NCBI RefSeq assembly: GCF_003751505.1
Contig: NZ_RJVB01000003.1
Coordinates: forward strand, 60,712 to 124,711
Source of the DNA: Erwinia sp. JUb26
GTDB taxonomy: Bacteria > Pseudomonadota > Gammaproteobacteria > Enterobacterales > Enterobacteriaceae
Direction: 5' to 3'
Length of the DNA stretch: 64,000 nucleotides
The notes under the pieces are model-generated. The model searched no databases, had not been told where the DNA came from, and saw only the letters and a program-made list of their open reading frames with translations. Shown here piece after piece: positions 10,388 to 18,101 of the stretch (the stretch's first letter is position 1; each line of letters opens with the position of its first letter). The position numbers and the translations under genes are program-made.

Positions 10388-11338
10388 ATGCCTGCAAAAA
10401 TCCGTTTATCTCTTTTGAGTTTGGCCCTGCTGTTTTCCGGCCCGCTACTCGTTAATCAGGCCAATGCCCGAACTCCTCAATCTGAAACCGCAGGCGCGGC
10501 GCAGCCGGAAATTGCCTCCGGTAGTGCGATGATTGTTGATATGGACACCCAAAAAATTATCTACGCGAACCATCCTGACCTGGTGCGTCCGATTGCCTCG
10601 ATCACCAAGCTGATGACGGTGATGGTGGTGCTGGATGCGCATCTGCCGATGGATGAGATCCTCAGCGTGGATATCAGTCAGACTCCGGAAATGCGTGGCA
10701 TTTATTCGCGCGTGCGGCTCAACAGTGAAATCAGCCGTAAGGATATGATGCTGCTTGCGCTGATGTCTTCGGAAAACCGCGCGGCGGCGAGTCTGGCACA
10801 TCATTATCCGGGCGGATACGATGCCTTTATTCGCGCAATGAACGCCAAGGCGCGTTCGCTGGGCATGAGCAACACGCGCTACGTGGAGCCAACCGGGCTG
10901 TCGATTCACAACGTGTCGACCGCGCGCGATCTGACCAAACTGCTGATCGCCAGTAAGCGCTACCCGCTGCTGGGTGAGTTAAGTACCACCCGCGAGGATA
11001 TGGCCACCTTCCGCCATCCGAACTATACGCTGCCTTTCCGCAACACCAACCACCTGGTGTACCGCCCGGACTGGAATATTCAGCTGACCAAAACCGGTTT
11101 CACCAATCAGGCCGGGCACTGCCTGGTGATGCGCACGGTGATTAACAAGCGGCCGGTTTCACTGGTGGTGTTGGATGCCTTCGGTAAGTACACGCACTTT
11201 GCCGATGCTAACCGCCTGCGCAGCTGGATCGAAACCGGGAAAATCTCCCCGGTGCCTGCCGCCGCGCTCAGCTATAAAAAGCAGAAGGCCGCTCAGGTTG
11301 CCAGCAACGCCGTGGCTGACGACAGCGCGGTGGAGTAA
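10388..11338 (+). CDS. pbpG: D-alanyl-D-alanine endopeptidase, penicillin-binding protein 7
   Basis: 316 residues (E. coli PBP7 about 310). It is a periplasmic low-molecular-weight PBP that cleaves D-Ala-meso-DAP crosslinks in peptidoglycan. It has an N-terminal signal peptide ending near NQANA, and all three active-site motifs of the class: S71-I-T-K74 with the nucleophile serine, S128-E-N130, and K235-T-G237. The Ala/Val/Asp-rich C-terminal tail is likely disordered. No strong ribosome-binding site precedes the ATG, but the next in-frame ATG would remove the signal peptide. Order yohD-yohC-pbpG is as in E. coli. Downstream it converges on an acetyltransferase gene. Confidence 0.93.
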   Translation: MPAKIRLSLLSLALLFSGPLLVNQANARTPQSETAGAAQPEIASGSAMIVDMDTQKIIYANHPDLVRPIASITKLMTVMVVLDAHLPMDEILSVDISQTPEMRGIYSRVRLNSEISRKDMMLLALMSSENRAAASLAHHYPGGYDAFIRAMNAKARSLGMSNTRYVEPTGLSIHNVSTARDLTKLLIASKRYPLLGELSTTREDMATFRHPNYTLPFRNTNHLVYRPDWNIQLTKTGFTNQAGHCLVMRTVINKRPVSLVVLDAFGKYTHFADANRLRSWIETGKISPVPAAALSYKKQKAAQVASNAVADDSAVE

Positions 11339-11363
11339 CCCGCTCAAAGCGTGCCGGAAGGGA

Positions 11364-11909
11364 TTAACTTTCCGGCACCTCTGCCGCATTCGGCTGTAGC
11401 GCCAGCTGCATCAGCAGCGTATCCCGCCATTCGCCGTGTTTGAATCCCACATTGCGGAAATTGCCCACCGTTTCGAAACCCATTTTTTTATGCAGGTTCA
11501 GCGAACCGGCGTTGCGTTCTCCGTTGCCGACAATCGCCAGCATTTGCCGCCACGGCCCCTGCTGACAGCGGGCAATCATCGCCGTCATCAGCACGCTGCC
11601 AATGCCTTTGCCGCCCGCGTCGGGTGCCAGATAAATGGAATCTTCAATGGTGTAGCGATAGGCAGGGCGGGGGCGATACTGTGTAGCGTAGCAGTAGCCC
11701 ACCACTTCATTATCAACCAGCGCGACCAGCCAGGGCAGGCCGAAGACGCGAACCTTGCGGAAACGTTCGGTCATTTCATTGACGTCGGGTGGCGTTTCTT
11801 CGAACGAGCCACAGCCGTGCAGGACGTGCCAGCTATAGATGCGGGTGATGATATCGAAATCGGCTTCTTCTGCGTCGCGGATGCGGACGTCAGATGCGGG
11901 GCTAACCAT
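11364..11909 (-). CDS. GNAT-family N-acetyltransferase, phosphinothricin-acetyltransferase type
   Basis: 181 residues with the GNAT fold. Opening VRIRDAEEADFDIITRIYSWHVLHG and SFEETPP are typical of the Pat/Bar/MnaT (YncA) subgroup. The acetyl-CoA loop is the GGKGIGSVLM segment, followed by NAGSLNLHKKMGFETVGNFRNVGFKHGEW. Members N-acetylate phosphinothricin, methionine sulfoximine or methionine derivatives; the actual substrate here is inferred from similarity only. The ATG at 11909 has AAGGA 7 bases upstream. It is convergent with pbpG and divergent from the channel gene at 12104. An inverted repeat (GTGCCGGAA/TTCCGGCAC) spans the gap and its 3' end at 11349-11375. Confidence 0.85.
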   Translation of the reverse strand: MVSPASDVRIRDAEEADFDIITRIYSWHVLHGCGSFEETPPDVNEMTERFRKVRVFGLPWLVALVDNEVVGYCYATQYRPRPAYRYTIEDSIYLAPDAGGKGIGSVLMTAMIARCQQGPWRQMLAIVGNGERNAGSLNLHKKMGFETVGNFRNVGFKHGEWRDTLLMQLALQPNAAEVPES

Positions 11910-12060
11910 GACTATTCCTTGTGTTTTTTCTTTCTAATTTGCCATGCGGCTCACGGTAAAACACCATAGATTATTCTTATGGCTGAGACTTTTTTTTTCT
12001 ATCGCAAATCTTATAGTGCGGCCCACGGCAAAGGCATAAACTATGCCGCGATATTCATCC

Positions 12061-12088
12061 GGCACCGTCCGGTGCCCTCTCTTTTTTA
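12061..12088 (+). promoter_or_regulatory. Terminator-like hairpin in the leader of the mechanosensitive channel gene
   Basis: The stem GGCACCG-TC-CGGTGCC at 12061-12076 is followed by CTCTCTTTTTT, and the ribosome-binding site AGGAA starts at 12091. The neighbour on the left is divergent, so no plus-strand gene needs terminating here. The hairpin may attenuate or stabilise the channel transcript. Confidence 0.5.
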
Positions 12089-12103
12089 TCAGGAACTTCG
12101 TTC

Positions 12104-14536
12104 ATGTCAGGCATGTTAACTTTTCTTCGGGTGTGTCTGTTGGCACTGGTGGCGCTGTCGCCGCAGTGGGTGCAGGCGGCCGACAGCGACAGCGCTCAGC
12201 AAAATGCTGATGCGCCGATCAAGGTCAATGCTGCCGTTGAGCTGCCTAAGATGCAGAAGGTGCTCGACAAAATAAAGCAGCAGGTATCCGGCGAGACCAA
12301 CGATACTCGCCTGAATGCGCTTAATGACCTGGCGCTGGAGCTGTCCGGCGATGCCGATGCGCTGATTCAGGGGCTGATCCCTCAGCGCGCGCAGCTGCAG
12401 GCGCAGCTGGCGGTACTGGGTCCGGCTCCGGCGGCGGACAGCGGCGTGAAGGAAACCAGCGAAGTCACCACCAAACGCAGCAAGCTGGAAAGCCAGAAAA
12501 ACAAAACCGACGACCAGATCAAGCAGGCCGAAGCGATCAAATCCGGGTCAATCAATCTTTCCGCTCAGATTGTTAACCTGCGCCGCGATGCGCTGAAAAC
12601 GCAGCTGGCGCTGAACGCCGGCAGTATTTTCGGGCCGCGCTTCTGGGCGCCGCTGTCGAATACGCAAAGTGGCGACAGTGAAAAAATCAGCGACTTTATC
12701 GATGAGCTGAAAACCGCCGCATCGCTCTCTTTTGAGCCGGGCTGGGTGTTTGGCACCGTCGGCTGGATCCTGGCCGCAGGCCTGGTTGCAACGCTGGGCC
12801 GTCGTTATCTGGAACAGTTCCTGGCCTGGGTGGGTATTCATCATCTGCCGGAAGGACGACTGCGCCGCAGCTTCCTCGCCGCCGCCACGGCGTTAACCAC
12901 GCTGGCCGCGGTGGTGCTGGCGTTTAACTTCCTCGATCTGGCCTTTACCCGCCACGATGACGTGGTGGATGACGTTCGTGTTTTCGCTGACAAACTGGTT
13001 GGCCTGAGTATTTTCTGCGGCCTGATCGCGGGCCTGGGGCGCGCTTTCCTCTCCACCCGCCGCCCGTCCTGGCGGCTGCCGCAGATTTCTAATGAAGTGG
13101 CGATGGCGTTGAAGCCCTATCCGCCGCTGACCGCCGCGCTGGTGTTTATTTTCCAGATGGTTGAGAACTTCAACAGCAGCGCGAATACCAGCGTTGCCAC
13201 GACGATTTTTGCCAACGGCATGACCGCGCTGCTTATCGGCGCGACCGCGCTGTCAATCAGCATGCGCACCAACCGCGTGCGCCGCCGGATGATTCAGGAG
13301 GGCCATCAGCCGGAGGCGAGATCGACGCTGGTTGGGCTGATTCAAATGGCGCTGACGCTGATTGGCTTTGCCATCATGATTGCGCTGGTGATTGGCTACA
13401 TTACCCTGGCACGATTCCTGGCTTATGAACTGATCTGGATGGGCATCGTCTTTGGCCTGTTCTATATCTTCAGCCAGCTGGTGACGGATGCCTGTGAAAG
13501 TCTGTTCTCCACCAACAACGCCTCCGGCAAGCGCATCCAGGCCTCGCTCAACGTGGATGAGCGCCATCTTGGTCAGGTTGCTACCCTGCTCGGTGCGATT
13601 GGTAAAACGCTGCTGCTGCTGGCGGCGGCGATGGCGTTGCTGAACGGCACATTCGGCAGCGCAACGCCGATTGAGCTGGTGCAGAAGGCAATCGAGTTCT
13701 GGGGCGGTAAAGGCCTGGAGTCGATGAATATCGTTCCGGCGCACGTGGTAAACGCGCTGGTGTGCCTGGCGGTCGGCATCTGGGTGCTGCGCTCGGTAAA
13801 GCGCTGGCTGGAAAACGAGTTCCTGCCGAAAACCACCATGGACAAGGGGATGCGCGTTTCGCTGATTACCCTGTTCAGCAACATCGGCTTTGTGCTGGTG
13901 ATCCTGATGACGCTGTCGATTATGGGCGTGCAGTGGAACAAGCTGGCCTGGATCGTCAGCGCCCTGTCGGTCGGTATCGGTTTCGGTTTACAGGAGATTG
14001 TGAAGAACTTTATCTCCGGCCTGATCCTGCTGACCGAACGCCCGGTAAAAGTCGGCGATCTGGTCAGTATCAGCGGCATTGAGGGCGATATCCGCCGCAT
14101 TAACGTGCGTGCCACCGAGATCCAGCTCAGCGATAAATCAACGGTGATCGTGCCGAACTCGCAGCTGATTTCGCAGAACGTGCGTAACGCCACCATGGGC
14201 AATGCGCAGGGGGTGGCGACCATCACGCTGACCTTCCCGCTGGATATCGACCCGCAGCAGGTGCGCCAGCTGCTGCTGGACGTTTACAACGATAATGAAC
14301 GCATTCTGGAAACTCCAGAGCCGTCGGTATCGTTTAAAGATCTGACCTCGACCGGTATTGTGCTGTCCGTTACCGGCAACGTCGCCAGCCCGCGTCAGGT
14401 GAGCGGGGCGAAAAGCGATCTGCTGTTTGATATTCTGACCCGACTGCGTAAGGAAGGCGTGGCGCTGTCTGCACCGCAGACGATGATTCTTGAACGGAAA
14501 AACGGCAAGGTGATTCTGGAGGATGCGCCGGAGTAA
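12104..14536 (+). CDS. DUF3772-containing MscS-family mechanosensitive channel, 810 aa
   Basis: A large inner-membrane channel expected to open under membrane tension. It has a signal peptide (residues 1-25, ending WVQA), then a periplasmic coiled-coil-rich region to about 195 (DUF3772 type, with many Gln/Lys/Leu heptads). About ten hydrophobic segments follow. The MscS core (about 600-760) contains AWIVSALSVGIGFGLQEIVKNFISGLILL, which is the pore helix and hinge, then ERPVKVGDLVSISGIEGDI, the beta-domain signature. The start has AGGAA 7 bases upstream. I know no E. coli K-12 gene at this position; together with the genes on either side it separates pbpG from dld. It converges on the MurF-like gene, with a GC hairpin between them. 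Confidence 0.85.
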   Translation: MSGMLTFLRVCLLALVALSPQWVQAADSDSAQQNADAPIKVNAAVELPKMQKVLDKIKQQVSGETNDTRLNALNDLALELSGDADALIQGLIPQRAQLQAQLAVLGPAPAADSGVKETSEVTTKRSKLESQKNKTDDQIKQAEAIKSGSINLSAQIVNLRRDALKTQLALNAGSIFGPRFWAPLSNTQSGDSEKISDFIDELKTAASLSFEPGWVFGTVGWILAAGLVATLGRRYLEQFLAWVGIHHLPEGRLRRSFLAAATALTTLAAVVLAFNFLDLAFTRHDDVVDDVRVFADKLVGLSIFCGLIAGLGRAFLSTRRPSWRLPQISNEVAMALKPYPPLTAALVFIFQMVENFNSSANTSVATTIFANGMTALLIGATALSISMRTNRVRRRMIQEGHQPEARSTLVGLIQMALTLIGFAIMIALVIGYITLARFLAYELIWMGIVFGLFYIFSQLVTDACESLFSTNNASGKRIQASLNVDERHLGQVATLLGAIGKTLLLLAAAMALLNGTFGSATPIELVQKAIEFWGGKGLESMNIVPAHVVNALVCLAVGIWVLRSVKRWLENEFLPKTTMDKGMRVSLITLFSNIGFVLVILMTLSIMGVQWNKLAWIVSALSVGIGFGLQEIVKNFISGLILLTERPVKVGDLVSISGIEGDIRRINVRATEIQLSDKSTVIVPNSQLISQNVRNATMGNAQGVATITLTFPLDIDPQQVRQLLLDVYNDNERILETPEPSVSFKDLTSTGIVLSVTGNVASPRQVSGAKSDLLFDILTRLRKEGVALSAPQTMILERKNGKVILEDAPE

Positions 14537-14547
14537 AGGCTTTAGCG

Positions 14548-14575
14548 CCGCCGGTGGATTTTCGCCGGCGGCCTG
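14548..14575. terminator. GC-rich hairpin between convergent genes
   Basis: A GCCGCCGG stem with a GCGGC partner and an ATTTT-containing loop lies between the channel stop and the MurF-like stop. No T tract follows on either strand, so it is a weak or Rho-assisted terminator candidate. Confidence 0.4.
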
Positions 14576-14580
14576 ACGGA

Positions 14581-16026
14581 TTACGCTTTTTCCTGCATCT
14601 GATCTATCCAACTGACCAGCTGATGAACTTTGGTGCTGTTTGAGCCCTTAAACAGCACCGTATCATTGGCCTGCAGTGCCTCCAGCAGCAGTGGCTTGAG
14701 ATCCTCCGGCGCATCCACCCACGCCCCTTTTTTCCCTTCGTCCAGCTGTTCCCAGCAGTGCTTATAGCTCGATCCTGCCAGGAAAATCTGGTCGATCTGG
14801 CTGGCGTTCAGCAGCGGTGCCAGTTCGGTATGATAGTTCTCGGAGCCGGAGCCCAGCTCGGCCATTTCGCCCAGCACGGCAATCCGGCGTCCGCTGCAGC
14901 TCTGTCCGCTGATCCGCTCAATCGCCGCCTGCATGGAACCCGGATTGGCGTTATAGGCATCATCGATCAGGGTCAGCGGCAGGCCGTTCACCCTGACCTG
15001 TTTTTCTTCACCGCGCCCGGCCAGGGCGGCAAACTGTCCAATCTTCTCAATGGCCGGTTCCAGCGGATAGCCCAGCGCGTCGACGGCGGCCAGCGTCGCC
15101 AGGCTGTTCAGCGCCATATGTTTTCCGCCCGCCGCCAGCGTATAGCGCAGCGTGCGGTCACCAATTTGTGCGGTGACCTGCTGATTCTGCGCGTCGTATT
15201 CAACCAGCCGGTACTGGCAGTCGGGATGCGTGCCGTAGTTAACGATGTTTTGCTGCTTCGCTTCGGCCGCCTGACTGACCGTTTCCCACTCCAGCATATC
15301 GCGGTTTAGAATCGCCACGCCGCCGGGCGCCATGCCGACAAAAATCGCGCTTTTGGTCAGGGCAACGTCGTGCACGGTGGTGTTTTCACCGAGGTGCGCG
15401 GGTTGGATGTTGGTGAAGATCGCCACTTCCGGGCGCACCATTCGCGAGCTGACCGCCATTCTGCCAATCGCCATTTCCAGCACGATATGCGCGCTGTCCC
15501 ACGGCATCGAGGCGATATTCCACGCCACGCCACGCGGCAGGTTGGCGTTGTTGTTGCTCTTACAGGTCGGCCCCCAGGCGGAGAGCGCATCGGCGACCAT
15601 CGCCACGCAGGTGGTTTTACCGGCGCTGCCGGTGATGCCCAGCACCCGGCCCTGCATTTTATCGCGGGCGTAGCGGCCCATTGCTAGAATCGTATCGGTG
15701 TTATCGGCAACCTTCAGCAGCGGAATACTGTCAGACAGGATTTTATCCGGTTCGGTGGTGATCAGACAGGAGGGAGGAGGCGAAAGGCGTAAAGCCACGC
15801 TGGCCAGCAGTCCGGTTTTATCATCTTCGGTGCGGATAACCGCCATATTTCCGGGCTGCAGAGCGGGGGCGAAAATAGAGACGCCGGTGGCGGTCCAGCC
15901 TTCTGCAGGCGGAATAACCCAGCTGCCCTTCGTGGCTTTTTCGACATCTTGTACGGTCCAGTAATGCTTATTGCTGATAAGGCTATTATTTGAAGCAGTA
16001 ATGTTTTCTTCTGCTACGACGCCCAT
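14581..16026 (-). CDS. MurF-like Mur ligase paralogue, 481 aa
   Basis: It resembles UDP-MurNAc-tripeptide:D-Ala-D-Ala ligase (MurF). The ATP loop GITGSAGKTT (G133-SAGKT) is intact. So are NIQPAHL, the KHMALNSLA segment, GRGEE, the MurF hallmark LIDDAYNANPGSM, and VLGEMAELGSGSENYH. Other landmarks are altered: the N-terminal D(T/S)R substrate motif is not seen; the ANHxGE motif after the central glutamate reads EMAIGRMAV; and AKGEIF reads TKSAIF. It is not in a cell-wall (mra/dcw) cluster. An ATP-dependent amide-bond ligase is likely, but the acceptor may not be the MurNAc tripeptide. GGAGGAA precedes the ATG. A Mur-ligase-like enzyme for another peptide conjugate is the main alternative. Confidence 0.8.
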   Translation of the reverse strand: MGVVAEENITASNNSLISNKHYWTVQDVEKATKGSWVIPPAEGWTATGVSIFAPALQPGNMAVIRTEDDKTGLLASVALRLSPPPSCLITTEPDKILSDSIPLLKVADNTDTILAMGRYARDKMQGRVLGITGSAGKTTCVAMVADALSAWGPTCKSNNNANLPRGVAWNIASMPWDSAHIVLEMAIGRMAVSSRMVRPEVAIFTNIQPAHLGENTTVHDVALTKSAIFVGMAPGGVAILNRDMLEWETVSQAAEAKQQNIVNYGTHPDCQYRLVEYDAQNQQVTAQIGDRTLRYTLAAGGKHMALNSLATLAAVDALGYPLEPAIEKIGQFAALAGRGEEKQVRVNGLPLTLIDDAYNANPGSMQAAIERISGQSCSGRRIAVLGEMAELGSGSENYHTELAPLLNASQIDQIFLAGSSYKHCWEQLDEGKKGAWVDAPEDLKPLLLEALQANDTVLFKGSNSTKVHQLVSWIDQMQEKA

Positions 16027-16192
16027 ATTTCCTCCGCCAGTCAGTTGGCATGATTACAGTTATCACAGGATACAATTGACTATTAGCGTAAAAGTGGAAA
16101 AAAACAATGTTTCGCGGCGAATCGGAAAGGATAAATAACATGAATATGAGCGAGCGCACCGGGGCGAAATAATTCCGCCCCGGAAGGAAGAA

Positions 16193-17914
16193 CTATTTGT
16201 GGCAGTCGCAGCTGCCCCAGTGTTTTTCCCGCGTTGTTTTACCGATACCCGGATTGAAGGTATTGGTCGGATCGAGCTGCTGATAAAACGCTTTCAGCTG
16301 CGGTTTCGCTTTATAAAGATGGCCGACATTATGCTCCGCCGGATATTCCGCGCCGCGCTCGGCCAGCAGTGCCAGCATTTTTTCCTTCAGCGCGTGGGTA
16401 TCCACGCCTTTTTTCACAATGTAGTCCTGATGGAAGACGTGGCACAGGAAGTGGCCGTAATAGAGGCGGTGGGTCAGCGCGCCGTCAAATTCGGCGGGCA
16501 GCCGCTCAAACCAGTCGCGGTCGTTGCGGCGCAGGGCGATGTCCAGCGCCAGAATGTCTTCCACTTCATCGTGATGCACGGCGTGATAGCGCACGGCAGC
16601 CCCCGCCGCGGCGAAGCGGTGCAGGAACGCGTGCGCGCCCTCTTTACCTTCGCATTCGAAGAACGCGCCTTCGGCATGGTGGAAAAACTCCTGCAGATAC
16701 GCGCGCGCTTCGGCGACGCCGTCACCGGACATTTTTAGCATCAGGTGATGTTCATAGCGCTCGCGGTACTGCTTCATGCGGGCGGGCAGATGGGAGGGCA
16801 GCAGGGCGGTCAGCTTCTGCAATGCGCGGTCGGTAAAGTGCGGCTTAAACCATTTAATGCGCGACAGCCAGGCGTCAACGCGACCTTTCATCGTAAAGAA
16901 CATCGGCATTTTATCGGTGCCGAGCTTGTCGATCATCACGAAGGTGTCTTTACCGTACACTTCGGCAATATCGAAGATGTCGCGGTGCATATACTCACCG
17001 GCGACCGGCAGGTTGTTGAAGTGGGCCAGCATATGGCGGCGCAACTGGTCCAGCACGTCGGTATTATTGGTACCGATATAGAACACCTGCTGGGCGGTCT
17101 CGCTGGCAAAGGTATCAAGGCGGACGGCAAACAGCGCCAGCTTGCCCGCACAGCCGGAGGCTTCGAACAGGCGACGCGCGTCGGCATTAAAGCGCGAAGG
17201 GGTGTCGGCTTCAACGTCGCGCACGCGGTCAGCGTATTCGTGGTCGGAGGCGTGACGCTGATCGTGCAGCACGTCGCCCTGCTGCCAGGTATCATCATCC
17301 AGCCGGGTGAGGATCTGCTCCGGCGTGGTGCCGAGGTTAATACCCAGATGGTTCACCAGCCGCAGAGCGCCGTCGGCGTCGATCTGCGCATACAGCGCCA
17401 TTTCGGTATAGGCCGGGCCGCGCTTCACCAGCGAACCGCCGGAGTTATTACAGATCCCGCCCAGCACCGATGCGCCGATGCAGGAAGAGCCAATCACCGA
17501 GTGCGGCTCGCGTCCCAGCGGCTTCAGCTCTTTTTCCAGCTGATACAGCGTGCTGCCCGGGAATGCCAGCACCTGTTTACCCTCATCCAGCAGGCGGATT
17601 TTATCCATTCGCAGCGTGCTGATAATCACGATATCACGGGGATAATCATTGCCGTTGGGGGTGGAGCCTTCGGTCAGGCCGGTATTCGCCGCCTGCATAA
17701 GAATAATGGCATCCGCCGCCACGCAGGCCTGCAGGATCCGCCACTGTTCCAGCAGCGAACCAGGGAAAACGACCGCCAGCGCCTCGCCTTCGCCGGAGCG
17801 GAAGCCCTTACGGTAGCGCTCCGTTTGCGCGGGATCGGTGAGCAGATGGTTGCGGCCGACGATGCGGCCCAGTTCAGAAATCAGTTTTTGTCCTGCCGGG
17901 AGAGAAGTGTGCAT
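16193..17914 (-). CDS. dld: Quinone-dependent D-lactate dehydrogenase
   Basis: 573 residues (E. coli Dld 571). It is a peripheral inner-membrane FAD flavoprotein oxidising D-lactate to pyruvate and passing electrons to the quinone pool. The N-terminal FAD-binding region is clear: LMQAANTGLTEGSTP, VLAFPGSTLYQLE, and SVIGSSCIGASVLGGICNNSGG. The C-terminal membrane-association and cap regions follow (FKPHFTDRALQKLTALLP, VDTHALKEKM, YNVGHLY-like). AAGGA lies 6 bases before the ATG. It is divergent from bglX, as in E. coli, with a 187-base intergenic region. An inverted repeat (CCGGGGCG stem, 16157-16183) follows the stop. Confidence 0.95.
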   Translation of the reverse strand: MHTSLPAGQKLISELGRIVGRNHLLTDPAQTERYRKGFRSGEGEALAVVFPGSLLEQWRILQACVAADAIILMQAANTGLTEGSTPNGNDYPRDIVIISTLRMDKIRLLDEGKQVLAFPGSTLYQLEKELKPLGREPHSVIGSSCIGASVLGGICNNSGGSLVKRGPAYTEMALYAQIDADGALRLVNHLGINLGTTPEQILTRLDDDTWQQGDVLHDQRHASDHEYADRVRDVEADTPSRFNADARRLFEASGCAGKLALFAVRLDTFASETAQQVFYIGTNNTDVLDQLRRHMLAHFNNLPVAGEYMHRDIFDIAEVYGKDTFVMIDKLGTDKMPMFFTMKGRVDAWLSRIKWFKPHFTDRALQKLTALLPSHLPARMKQYRERYEHHLMLKMSGDGVAEARAYLQEFFHHAEGAFFECEGKEGAHAFLHRFAAAGAAVRYHAVHHDEVEDILALDIALRRNDRDWFERLPAEFDGALTHRLYYGHFLCHVFHQDYIVKKGVDTHALKEKMLALLAERGAEYPAEHNVGHLYKAKPQLKAFYQQLDPTNTFNPGIGKTTREKHWGSCDCHK

Positions 17915-18101
17915 GTCATATCCTTGTCAGAATCACCTCCCTACTTTAGCACCGCTGCGGGCGCAATAAAGCTGTTGTTATCACGTGATATTCGTCGATA
18001 CCTCACTAGCTGCTATCCTCAAGGTATGACACACTCAATCCACTTGTTACCTGTCCGTCATGAAACTCATACGCCTTAGTCACTTGAGAGATGATCATCT
18101 G

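Noticed and set aside
16745-18079. 444-residue plus-strand frame
   Set aside because: It is antisense to dld and extends into its promoter; composition is typical of a shadow frame in GC-rich genes.
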